Assembly (NCBI GenBank): GCA_014529385.2
Contig: CM043959.1
Span: 62,945,753 to 63,009,752, forward strand
Source of the DNA: Adiantum capillus-veneris
Lineage: Eukaryota > Streptophyta > Polypodiopsida > Polypodiales > Pteridaceae
Length of the DNA: 64,000 nt
Reading direction: 5' to 3'
Below, piece by piece: positions 33,457 through 44,107 of the stretch. Position numbers and translations under genes: made by a program. The notes beneath the pieces are model-generated. The model ran no database searches. It was given only the letters and a program-made list of their open reading frames with translations, and was not told the origin of the DNA. Positions within the stretch are counted from its first letter, which is position 1, and every line of letters starts with the position of its first letter.

Positions 33457-33750
33457 AGGAGGTGAAGAAGAAGAAGATGGAGATGGAGCAAGAGCACTCT
33501 TCAATTGCACAAATGAGAGAATGAGTAAAAATTAGGTTTAGTTGGCTTTTATAGGAGCTCACCCCATTCACACTTGGGCGCCCATGCTTAACCAACTAAT
33601 CCCTTGAATGTCCAAGTTAAAGTGCGCCTCTCATTGGCGATCACTCTACCTTTCCCTATTGGTCCGACAAGCCCGGTACCTGACTCTACCAAATACATAA
33701 TACACGTCCGTCGTAGCTGATGGGGTGTCCGTGTGCCGTGAGGGTTAACA
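33176..33750 (-). repeat. H 5' LTR (right copy) with TATA box
   Basis: TGTGTGCTCCTTGCCGCAC ... GAGGGTTAACA. The minus strand carries CCTATAAAAGCC (TATAAAA at 33547-33553), a good core promoter. Transcription runs leftwards. The CT/CA run differs in length from the other LTR. Confidence 0.95.
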
Positions 33751-34430
33751 ACCTTGGTTGTCAAAATTTCTTTTTGTTGTTGTTGGTCCCTTGGTTGAGA
33801 AGATTGGATCCCTCCATTCTCCGTAACACTTTGTTTATCATGTCTTGACATTTCTTGAGAGCTAGAGATGACTTCAATCTTCTTCGTTATGTGTTGTTCT
33901 TTTGGCACCCATTTGTATCTACATCGTGTGATTAGCGTGTCTTTGCAGATATCCTTTGCCTTGACTGTGACATTGTCCTTGATTTTGCCTTCCATGAAAT
34001 TGCGATTATTTTCATGCTGAAGTCATCGGATTGAAGAATGTTTACCTGGCATCTTTGATAGCCAGATTCTCCAATTTCCTTGAAAGTAACCTTGTGCTTG
34101 AATAATTGTAGATGGCACTTCCCATGTCATATTGAGATGTACAAGAGTGCCATTTTTGGGATTATTTATCGATGAAGTTGTATGTTGGTATGAAGGCCAA
34201 CTGGATTTGAAATTTCCTGCGTACCTTTGGCGAGCCTTGTTGGTTGGTTTTCTTTGACGATATAAATATGAGCTTTGTTGCTTTTGGGGATGCTTTTTGA
34301 AACCTTTATCCACCACATAAGCCGAGGTCTGTGTTTTTGGTAACCAAAGTTTGTTTTGACCCTCATAATAGCCTTGCTCTGCTAAGCTGCAATGGGAGGC
34401 TATCCATCCCATGTCTTTATCTTTTGTCAA
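33751..34430 (-). pseudogene. G C-terminal region with QGYY / W-x-P-K motifs, cut by H
   Basis: Two motif copies occur in 34430-34023: SLAEQGYYEGQNKLWLPK, and TIIQAQGYFQGNWRIWLSK about 100 codons later. A third, shorter one, YKWVPKEQH, is at about 33900-33915 (frame 33995-33751). The same motif occurs in H after its protease. Element H entered at 33751 (duplication ACCTT); the reading picks up at 24990 with a short degraded tail. Function is unknown. Aromatic/basic repeats after a protease, in elements with no RT, suggest a structural or nucleic-acid-binding role, but that is a guess. Confidence 0.5.
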
Positions 34431-34631
34431 TTGTCTAAGATCATTTACCCATATTGGGTCCTTGACTTTAATTTATTCCGCTTTAATGTAGACCGTTGAA
34501 AACCTTTGGCAGCGGTGATCTCGCAGTGTACGGTATTTTGGTTGAAAGGTTTTCTTTGGAGTCTACCTTTCATGTGGAAGCATGTGGTCAGTTGATATAG
34601 AAGCTCTATCTTGAACTTTTCTGGGTAGGAT

Positions 34632-35225
34632 TCAAGACTCTGATTTAAGGGGCTGCTTCTGTTGGAAGGACATTTGTGGGCTCATTTTGGCTTTGCCTTT
34701 GTCGGCAGCCAATAATCTTGGAGCGGTAGTAGGATGTCTTTCTTGAGAGCTAGTCGTAATGACCGTCATTGAAGATACAAATTCTTCTTCAAGTGTTTTT
34801 GCCCATAGCTTGGACAAAATCAAATGTGTACTCATTCTGAAGGAATCCACCACTAGGAATTTGTCTTTGATTACCTTTGACCGTAGTTTAAGGGTAGCTT
34901 CTGCAATCCCTAAACTTGTGATAGCTATTCCATGTGATATAGGAACCTGTACCTGAATTTCATACAGTTTTGGCTTACCTAGAAGTAACCACAGCCCATA
35001 AGACATGACATTAGTCGTGGCAGTGCAATCTATCTCTACTGTAAAGTTGAATTTCAGTTTCTCATACACATCCAACGAGAATTTAATCTGCTTGTTGGTG
35101 GCTGCCAAGTAACTGATGTCCTCGTTGCTTTTGGTACTTTTCTTGGACTTTTGTGCCTTGAAGGCTTTGTCATCCTCTTGTATGTTGAACTTCTTTGTCA
35201 TTTGACTGGTTGTAGCATGTCCCAA
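34632..35225 (-). pseudogene. G retropepsin-like domain lacking the catalytic triplet
   Basis: The 197-codon stretch contains FNFTVEIDCTATTNVMSYGL about 60 codons in and, roughly 70 codons later, RMSTHLILSKLWAKTLEEEF, in the positions of the active-site loop and the I-L-G-R-P segment of H (GILDGGAGVSIV; MILGRPFMREAQ). The D-G-G/D-S-G triplet reads D-C-T, so the Asp is present but the essential Gly is not; cleavage is unlikely. It sits between the knuckle-bearing Gag-like region and the W-P-K region, as in H. It could be a dead protease or a divergent one kept for another role. Confidence 0.5.
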
Positions 35226-35297
35226 GTGCTTACTATCTTCTGCTGTAGCTGCTTGTTGGTGTTCATTGCTAGTTTCTGATTGTGACGCCTTGATTCT

Positions 35298-37590
35298 TCA
35301 TTTCAGAAGCTCTCTGTCACTATTTACTTTTACTAGCACTTGAAGGTCATTCAATGGTGACTTTTCTTCTTGGAAATGTTTTGAAGCTTGTGTAGCAGGA
35401 TGTTGAGGTTGACTCTCTTCTTCTGATGCAATGGTCATCGTGGCCTTTGTTTTCCATTGTTCCATGGGTTTTTGTAGAGTCTCTTCTTGAAAATATTCAT
35501 TCATATCCTGTATTGCTTGTCCTTGGTAGTCAATCTTGGACTCAGTCACTTCCTGTTCTTGTGTGCATTCTATGTCTTTAGTTACATCTTCTTTTAGCTT
35601 CTCGTACTCTTTGATTAGTTCAATCACCAATGAAGAGTCCACAGTAGAGAATTTATTTGGTAGACGTTCAGATTCATCCATTGATTCTATTTGCATGTCT
35701 TCCACTTGTGACGTGGCACTAAGATTTTTGGTTATCTCTGCCACCTCTTCTTGTGTTGGCTCACTATCGTCATAATCTTGGCTTCTTTTGCTCTCGAACC
35801 TTGAACTGCGAGCTTCATCTTCATCACCTTGTGGATGCTTTGACTTGTCCTCACTGAGGTTCCTTAAACGATCTTGAATCAGCTGATTCAATTGATCTTT
35901 TTTGAAAGCCTGATTCTCTATGATAATGTCGTTGACACCCTTGACTTCAAGCAATTGTGTCTTGAGCCTATCTTTTGTCCTCGCGACAAGATCTGCTTCT
36001 TTTCCAGAGATCTTGTTGGGGATTCTTGCTTCCATTACCTTGTTGTCATTGTTTGAACTTTTATTTTGGCTTGTTGCTTCTCTTTTCCATGTAGAGCTTT
36101 GCTGGGCAGTCCTTCACTAAATGACAAATGGCACATTGGTCGCAATATGTTGTTATCTCAACATGTGCACCCTTTGGATGAGGCAGCTCTCCATAATACT
36201 CCTGATAATGGTTTCCTGTGGTATCTAGATACAAATATGACCTCTTCTTTGCATGCATGAACCTGTAAATTACGACTGACTTAGTTGTTTCCACTAGCTT
36301 CGTCTCTTTATCCTTCATCGTCTTGTCCTTGAGAAGCTGAAAATAGCTTCCATTATTTCTTGCATACAAGATCAAATCACTATTCATGCTTTCTAGCAGT
36401 TGTAATGCTAATTCTTCCATCAATATATTGTCTTTGACGTGGGGCTTCTGCATAGCCTTAGGGCTATGTTTCCGAGTTGATTTTGGCGAGTTCTGTACCG
36501 AGGGTGAAGATCGAGCCAAATCTTTGTTTCTCGTTTCCCTTGATGGTGCTTTGGACGGGGTCCAAGTATGTGACTTACAGGTTTCCCACAATTGCTAAAC
36601 TCATTCATATTTCTCACATCAGCTATTTCATAGTGCCTATCGTATTTGTCGACCACTATGACATCTTGACCTGACCTTCTACATTGGGCATTGTGAATTT
36701 CCAGTGGTCTCTCCTCCAGGTCAGCATCTTCCAATGCTTCTTGAAATTCCACTTGGGCTGCTGAAAAGGACACTGCTTCTTGTAAAGTTGGACTTCTTAA
36801 TCCCACTCTTGAAGATATAGGGTCTCTTTGTTGAGTTTGAACTCCACCCATCCGAGAGGGTTCCATATTTGATGTTGGCATCTGTTCAATGCCTAATGAT
36901 ATGACTTGTTGTGCTCTGTTAAGTAGCTCTCGAGACCGAGCTAGTTCTTCTTGAAGTTGTGCTATCTTCATAGCTGGTACTTCCGGTGTATTCCCTGTTT
37001 GTGCAAATTGGTGCGTTTGTGCTTTGTCTTGTGCTAGTGTGGTGCACGAGACCTGTGCCGTGTGTTTCACCATGTTGTGCCTTGTGTTGTGCCACCCATT
37101 TGTGTAGTGAGAGCTGCAGTTGTTAACTCTTCTAGCTGCATATCAAGAGGTAAATCCATGACTAGATGATAAACATTACCACCTTCAGATTTGTAGTCTC
37201 CCCTCTTGATCCAAATATTTAAACTGCAAAATATTGGTTACTCTCTACAGGAACTTCACGATTTGTGGCAGCTTTGTAGTAGCGACCGTCCTCATCTACA
37301 TAAAGGGTACCAATTTGCTGTTTCCCATGTTGATCTTTGTACAGAAAAATACTTGGATGATATGTGTAGAGTTCTGTAAGTTGATCCTTGTACAACATTT
37401 CTATCTCATTGTCGATGTATTTTCCATGCCTCATGTAAATTGATCCCAGACAGTCCTCCATGAAATCTGGATGTCGGTGTCGTAAATTCTTCGCTGTTTC
37501 AACTTCCACATATTGAGATGTCTGAGTTTCCTCTGTGTCTTTCTTTGTCTTGATGTACAAATTCCGATTTATATCCTCATAGCATGGCAA
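35298..37590 (-). pseudogene. G Gag-like region with one CX2CX3HX4C knuckle
   Basis: Several overlapping open stretches run right to left. 37590-37219 is rich in Tyr/Asp (GTLYVDEDGRYYKAATNREV). 37073-36420 contains a coiled-coil-like Leu/Glu segment (MKIAQLQEELARSRELLNRA). 36591-36061 ends in a knuckle, CDQCAICHLVKDC, spaced CX2CX3HX4C as in three knuckles of H. 36035-35298 is Glu/Lys/Gln-rich. The breaks between them mean it is decayed or multi-frame. The call as Gag rests on the position after the leader, the knuckle and the protease-like stretch that follows. No clear retrotransposon-gag core is recognised, so it could be a divergent protein. Confidence 0.5.
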
Positions 37591-37599
37591 TCCTTTGTA

Positions 37600-38749
37600 A
37601 TGGTCAATTAAATAGAGCCCACTTTGCTCTCTTGTAATTTCTGTGGATGTACTTGAAGCTTCGTCTCGGCTGCTCTAATTCCTTTGAGACTCCATTTCTT
37701 TCATCTTGACTCCCTTGTTGTACATGTTTAGTGATAGCTCTAATTTCTTGCCTCAATGCTAATAAAAATTATTAGCACCCTTGTGTCGGTCTTTTTCGCT
37801 TGAGGTCCTTCAGCTTTTGGGGATGCCTTAATATTTGAGTTATTGAACTAGGATTTTCTTGAACTTCTTAGCTCCCTTGCTTAGCAGGGCTATTACTGCC
37901 TTGTCTGGCTGCTTGCTTTGCCTAGAGTTTTTTAGTAGGCCTCGATCTAGTGGAAGCACTATGATAAGTTATGCAACTTACCACTATACTGCAACGACTA
38001 CTCCCTTTGTAGCAATTCTTGAGTCGAGCTAACCTGTGTTCACTTTAGCACATAATCTGAAAAATTCTATTTAGCTCGAAAACTTTTTCACAATAATGAA
38101 TGCAAAAATTCTTGATGTGCCTTTGATGGCCACACTGGTTCCGTGGGCTCGGAAGTGACTTTCAAGTTCGCTTTTAGCTGAACTAAACTTAAGCTAGCAC
38201 AAGAGAATTATGCACAAGTCGCAGTGATTTGCTAGAAAAAATCTTGTGTTAAAGTTGTCCAAATCTTGCGACTATTGTTGCAAAATCAAGAGTCCTTGTG
38301 TATGGTCTTACTGCTACCAGATTTGTGTATGAATGCTCAAATTTTACACTAGTCCGTAGTTAACTTTTACACCTTCCCGCGGGTGACCGATGGTTTTCCC
38401 AAAAGATAATTTCAATCTGCTAACTTAGCAGTCTTCAAAATCGTGACCGTTTTCTCACAATTCTTTCGAACTATCGGTTTTAGACACTCCTGACTTCGGG
38501 ATGCATTTTGAGGCCTTAAACGATGTTTTTTTCAAAATTGAACTAAACGGTTGCCGCTGGCATGCATTTAGTTCAACTTTTTCTCTAAGATCTGTGTTGC
38601 CGCTCTCAGGCTATGTTTTGATATAAAAAGTTTTTCGATCCGCCGATACCGTTTGTGAAAGTTATGGCCAAAATAGTGAAATGCAGTTTAGAATGGTCAA
38701 AATGAGTCCAAATTCAATTTTAAAAGAAGATTTGGGATATGTGTGACAC
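37600..38749 (-). other. G leader, part without recognised features
   Basis: Non-coding on both strands as far as I can tell. It lies between the palindrome array and the first Gag-like stretch. The other side of the array (40401-40912) is equally featureless and AC/CT-rich towards the PBS. Confidence 0.5.
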
Positions 38750-40400
38750 TGTGAACACTCTTGTATGGTCAAAATTACAGTTGGAACCCTAAAACTGGCC
38801 TAGAGACATCCTACGCGTAGGATGTATATATGCTCAGAATTTAACAAAATTTGGTCGAGAGACTCCCCTTAAGTCCAGCAACACAATGGTATGCTCAGAA
38901 TTTTAGTTGGACCTAAAAATGGCCTTGAGACATCCTACATTTTTGCTCAGAATGACTTTAAATTTTCACCCCAGCTTCTCTTTGATGTGCTGCTCACAGT
39001 GGTGTGTTCATAGGGTTGTTTGGAGTCCTAAATCAAGCTGAAGACATACTACGGGTAGTATGTCTAACTGCTCAGATTTTGTCCAAACTTGATCCCAAGA
39101 TTCTCCTAGTGCACAACAACCCAATGGTATGCTCAAAATTGAATTTGGATGCCAATAGGTCAAGATTTGGGCTGCGTAAGCTTCTAGTGCACTCCAAGAG
39201 TAGGATGTGTGACAATTCTTGTCTTTGCTTGGTAAATAGGCCAAAGAAGGTCCAAATTCACTTTTGAAAAAAGTTCTGGAATCCTTGACACACTTAGAAC
39301 CTCCCTATATGGATACATTAGAATTTTGACCAATTTATGACCCTGAAGACATCCTACGCGTAGGATGTCTTTTTGCTCTGTTTCAGCTCAAACTTGCATT
39401 GTAGCTTCCCCTTGATGTGCTAAACTCACAACTATTTTTACTTTTTGATTCTGACACCTATAGGTTGGTCAAATGATCAAGAATCTGTTCCAAAAGACTG
39501 ATGTCTGTTCTGATGAATTCATGAGTCAAATCAACTCCAAATTGGACCAAATTTGCCTAGGAGTCTTAGCTAAGGCTATATGACAGCATGGTATGGTCAC
39601 AGTAGAAATTTGGTTTCAGAATTATGCAGTAGACATCATACGTGTAGGATGTCTTTTTGCTCAGAATGAACCCAAACTTGGACCAAATATTCCCATAGTC
39701 TTCAGCAACCCTCTGGTATGCTTAGATTTGAGTTTGGACGTCAAAAGACCCCAAAACTAGCTATTCTTGCCTTCTGTCCGTCCAAAAACGCTAAACTTTG
39801 TTCAATCTTCCCTTTCATTGACCTAAATGAGATGAAATTTATCACATGCACTCAATACAACATTTAGAACATGCCTATGGATTCATTCTATGGTTTGGTC
39901 TCAAAATTAGGCCTTGGACACAATTTGGATAGGATGTCTAGCAATTCTCGTCTTTTGGCTTTAATCTGTCAAAATTTGGTCAAATTTACACTTTCCAGGT
40001 GAAAATAGGGTAGAACCTACCTTCTAAACACACTGATAACCTCAGATTAAAAAAAAAAAAGCCCAGGTCACCTTGTATACATCCTACGCGTAGGATGTCT
40101 ACTGCTTATTTTTTCAGACTGAAGTGTCCTTGATGCTTCCTTATGCTCTCAACAAGTGCAAGTATGCTTCACAATTGCAAAAACATGCAAAAATCACTCA
40201 ATTTAAGCCTTTTCTGAAATTTTACGTTTTCTGACTCCGCCTTTTGGCTTTTGGTCAACAAAATAGGGAAAACCACTCAAGTCAATATGTTACTAGGGTA
40301 AAACCTACCCTCTTAACCCACTGGTAACCTTTGTTTCCCCAAATTCCCTGCCAAAAGTACCCTAGAGACATCCTACGCGTAGGATGTCTACTGTCTTAAA
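38750..40400 (-). repeat. G leader: degenerate repeat array carrying 20-22-bp palindromes
   Basis: ACATCCTACGCGTAGGATGT, a perfect palindrome, occurs at 38806-38825, 39349-39368, 40079-40098 and 40368-40387; two copies extend to 22 bp with flanking G/C. A fifth copy (39043-39064) has changed bases on both arms and keeps pairing (GACATACTAC with GTAGTATGTC). A sixth (39632-39653) has one mismatch. Half or decayed copies lie near 38929, 39201, 39495 and 39917. Flanking phrases recur too (TGGTATGCTCAGAATT before, TGCTCAGAAT after), with steps of about 110-160 bp. The whole lies between PBS and gag-like sequence, so it would be in the RNA leader. Confidence 0.9.
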
Positions 40401-40912
40401 ATGCAACTTTTTTTTGGTAGTAGTATTCCCTATGCTTTGTAGAGATCTCAACAATAATCACATAAACTTTTGGACTTTAAATCAGCTTCCAAACACAATT
40501 TACCGTCTTTCCTACTTAGCGTTTTCCACTTCTCTGATGAGCCTAAGGAAAATAAGACATGCGTAAAGTACTCTAGATTAGCAAATCAAGATATCCTACT
40601 TACCCTTCTCCTACTCATCAATGTGAGATAGTGATTTTGATGTCTTGGTTGCTTCCTACCCTCACACGGACTCTCAATTCAACCTACCACCACATCTACC
40701 ACTCCAACTCCTACTCTCTACACCACAACCTACTACTACCTAATACTACCTAACACGGAAGATCCAGACTAGACACACGCTCCCTAGACTCCTCCTAAGA
40801 CCTAGAGATTCCACCACCCTCTGATCCTATCTAAATGTAAAATAGTACTTTGGCAAGCCAGAGGGACATCTATCCTCAAGGACTAGTCTCGGTCACCTAC
40901 TTAGGGCCCTCG

Positions 40913-40930
40913 TCCCCGGCAACGGCACCA
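40913..40930 (-). promoter_or_regulatory. G primer-binding site, Asp-tRNA type
   Basis: The minus strand reads TGGTGCCGTTGCCGGGGA, one base different from the TGGCGCCGTTGCCGGGGA used by Athila-type plant elements. It lies one base from the LTR. Confidence 0.85.
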
Positions 40931-40931
40931 A

Positions 40932-41986
40932 TGTTGGACAGATACGCCGCGACGAACGTCAGCATATTGAGAACTCACCTAACATATAATGCCAACTGAG
41001 GACGGAGCTCAACCCGTAGGCGCATGTAAGCAAGAAAAGGGTGTCAACCTCTACTCGACCGACTAATGACTACTTCCTACAGAGAAATCAAATCTACATG
41101 CCATCGGTTCTGTGAATGTGAGAGTCTCCTATGATGCTACCGCAAGCCAAAAGCCCATTAGACGTTCTCGAAACGCCACAAAACTTGAAGAAGACCCTAC
41201 TAACACCAATATGTCGCTCTCCCTAATGTCCATGAACCAAAATCCCAACCCTAAACACCTGGTGCAAAATCGCGTAGGATGTTTGGTTGAAATTTGCAGG
41301 TCGTCATTTCCAAAAACTAAAGTGCCTAATGTCTATCTCTACTCGCTCTGATCGCGTGGATATGCTGAAATGCAAAAACGGACAACATTTACTCACCTAA
41401 ATTCCAAAAGTAGCTCGCGGGTGAATCTGCCAAAACACAGACGAACGCGCGTGATGTAAGCATCAACGCGTAGCTCTCCTCGTGGGCAACACATTGCTGC
41501 TCTCCGTTTTTCTATTCCGACCACCGTAGCTCTTGTAGCACACACACACACTCTCTCACTCTCTCGCAGTCTCCCAATGACATAGAAGATCAGATTATTA
41601 GAAGTCCCTCTACAAAGCTTTAGGTTTTGGCTTATATACTAAGCCTTAGAAAACCTAATGTCCGACCAAAATGACCTGATGTGTCCCTAGGCTTCTATAA
41701 AGTTTAATTACAACACTGTGAGCTTGCTTTGCTCATCCAACAAGCATATGTGGGCCAAAATACAATTGCCGACTTAAAATATGAAGTTTCCGTAAACATT
41801 ACAAAAGTGGCCGTAATGGCTCAAAATAATAGTAGCGGGATATTTGATGATGTCCATGAGCTTGTATCTTCACATTACAACATCCATCTTCGTCTTCATC
41901 GCTTCATGAGCATATTTATTTGGAATCTTTGAGGAATCTTCATGGAATCTTTGTGGAAGCATTGTTGAAAGGTTGACCTATCAACA
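40932..41986 (-). repeat. G 5' LTR (right copy) with TATA-like box
   Basis: Starts TGTTGGACAGATACGCCGC and ends GGTTGACCTATCAACA. The minus strand carries TATATAA (41632-41638). Transcription would run leftwards into the leader. Confidence 0.93.
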
Positions 41987-44107
41987 AGGAGAAAGAGAAG
42001 AGGGGAAGGGGAAACAACAACAAGACGAGGCAACAATGGCTTGATTGAACTCCACAAGGCATGTACAAACTTGGCTTTCACAGCCATCACCATGGCCATT
42101 TTCAAGAAAAAAACACAAAGGGATTTGACAGGCACACTTCTTTGTCAGACAAATCCACTTTGTAGGCTCTAAACAACACGAAAAATCCAAGCCAAGAACT
42201 CACACAAACTCTCTATCTTCGCTCTCTGCAGGCTCACTAGCTCAAGGCCCTGGCAAGAAGCCTTCTCTCGCAAAAAGCATGAAAAAAGGCTCAAAAATGG
42301 TTTATATAGGGGTGCCCCTTTCAATTTGGGCATCTGGGATTTGATTGGTCCATCTTGCATCCACATTTGGCAGCTTTGGGAAGAGATAGCCGTCTTGCTT
42401 CATCTGCTCTCTTTCTCTCTCTCTTTTGCACTTGAGGGGGAGTGGCATTAGCGATGTCGCTATTTCCCATTGACATTTTTTAATTTTTAATTTTTCTTTA
42501 TTTTTTATCCGTTAGGGGGGGCTTAGCTTGCCCTGCTTATTGTTTTTTACACTTTGACCACCTTTTTCCGGCTCACTCTTGCCTTCTCTCAATCTATTTC
42601 TCTCTCCTCCTTCTGTTTTGGTCGCGGCCTCCGTTTGCCCTTGCCTTTGCCTTTGCTTGGTCCACATGGTGGTCTCCTTGGGCCCCCTTTATCTCTCTAT
42701 CTCTCTCTAGTGGGACTTCCCCCTTGGCACTTGACTACCTGACTGGCCTCGGGTTGCTTCATTCCATTGCCAGACCCCTCCCCTTGTCTAGCAATGGCGA
42801 CATCTCTATTGGGGGGGGGGGGGCACTTGCCCTCAAAAAGGTTGGGTCCCTAGGACTGCGGTCATGGGAATGGGCCTTTCTACGTCATCATTGTCAACAT
42901 TGGCCGCCACCTGCCAATGGGTGCCAACTACGGCCATTGCCGTACCATCTCCAACTCTCAAAAACGCCCTGTGGGCCCACGTAGGGCTGCGCATCGCCGC
43001 CACAGTTCCCTATGGGCCTACACCATAGCCAATGGGAGATGGATCTCCCTTTCCTCTCTTTGATACCACAAACGGAGGCACTCATGGTCTATATAGAATG
43101 CCCGTCCATGCTTCTTCCTTGCATATGGGACTTATGCCCGCCTGCCATGTGGCAGCTGCGAGTCAAATGGCTTCTTAAGCACACAAAGAGATCCTCATTT
43201 TTTCACCAAAAGCTTTATTTTTTTTGAACCTACTTGATCAACTGTCATCCGATGCTCAAGGGTCCCATGGTCACCTGGTAAAAATCCACCAAAACTGAGC
43301 ATTCCAGACTTCAAGCATACATAATGTCTCCGCAAACCGACTTCGTCGTGGCCTTGAACGAAGCATCGAAAACTGGAAAAAAAACATTTGGACCTTCACG
43401 TTCGCTACAAACTGCCAACTTTGATCGGTCATTTCTCTGCACTCCAACTTCAGATTCACATGCCGTCGACTTTGATTAGCTCCACATAGTGCACACCATT
43501 ACCGAGAACCTTAGTGAGGCCATAAAGATGTCGGATGGCCCAACTTCCAATGTGGACAAGTGGGCTCAAACCTAGCCCCCAGAAAATTTCAATTGACCAT
43601 AACTTGCTAATCTGAGCTTCGATTAACAATCGGAGAAATAGACAAGCTCCATAATTCAAGCTCTATGCATCTATTCACTAACGTCATCATGGGCCATTTT
43701 TCCCTAGCTGCCTTGCCCGTCCACGATCTACTAAACCTTCTATCTTGACACTTCAATATCTTGCACAGCGGGGCTCTGTTTGATGAGCTGTTTGGATCGG
43801 CTTCTAGAGAACACTAAACACTACATTGTAGAGCACTGACTAGGCACCTCGGGCACCTTCACTTGTTATCCCATCTGGGCTCATCCTTTAGGTATTTTGG
43901 CCTAAAAAACCTCATTGAGCATACACTTCCGCTACCCTTTGGCTGCACAGGACCTTGGTACCTGCCCTAGACTTGTGCATTGAACCTTCCTACATCCTCT
44001 GCTTGGCATCAACCACTTTCTAGCTCAGACCAAATTTGGCTGCAGCAACGTTGTCACAATGTGTGCGGTCCAGTTGGGAAGGTGAAAAATCTATGGCTGT
44101 GAGAGTT

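Larger units (their letters stand above)
24991..33750 (-). mobile_element. H: 8.8-kb LTR element coding only Gag and protease
   Basis: LTRs of 573 and 575 bp (24991-25563, 33176-33750) start TGTG and end GGGTTAACA. The duplication ACCTT is at 24986-24990 and 33751-33755, inside G. A minus-strand Asp-type PBS (33154-33171) and a purine tract at the left LTR (AGGAAGGGGGGC) give the direction. Order: leader, Gag (985 codons, intact), protease region in the -1 frame with one stop, then 1.6 kb without coding sequence. RT, RNase H and integrase are absent. By hand count the LTRs differ at about 12 substitutions (about 2%), so insertion is recent. It fits terminal-repeat elements that keep gag only, which borrow polymerase. 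Confidence 0.95.
22670..41986 (-). mobile_element. G: 19.3-kb gypsy-type element without polymerase genes, hosting H
   Basis: LTRs at 22670-23733 and 40932-41986 (about 1.06 kb) have ends TGTTGG...TCAACA. The target duplication AGGAG is at 22665-22669 and 41987-41991. The minus-strand Asp-type PBS (40913-40930) and the purine tract next to the left LTR (GATAGGGAAAG on the minus strand) set the direction. Without H the body is about 10.6 kb: a leader of about 3.3 kb, decayed Gag-like and protease-like stretches (33751-37590), and a non-coding tail. I see no RT, RNase H or integrase. The LTRs differ clearly more than those of H, so G is older, as the nesting demands. Confidence 0.93.
22271..44107. 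repeat. Repeat X, copy 2, split by element G
   Basis: 22271-22669 plus 41992-44107 correspond to X1. Joining the two parts across the AGGAG duplication restores the X1 order (compare 17280-17310). It ends with CTATGGCTGTGAGAG, the same terminus as X1, after which unrelated sequence begins. There is no coding sequence. TTTATATAGGGGTG recurs at about 42300. Confidence 0.85.

Noticed and set aside
33030-33524. 164-codon plus-strand frame across the H leader and LTR
   Set aside because: Antisense to H, spans PBS and LTR microsatellite, and the other LTR copy (about 25106-25348) shows only the LTR part; no independent support.
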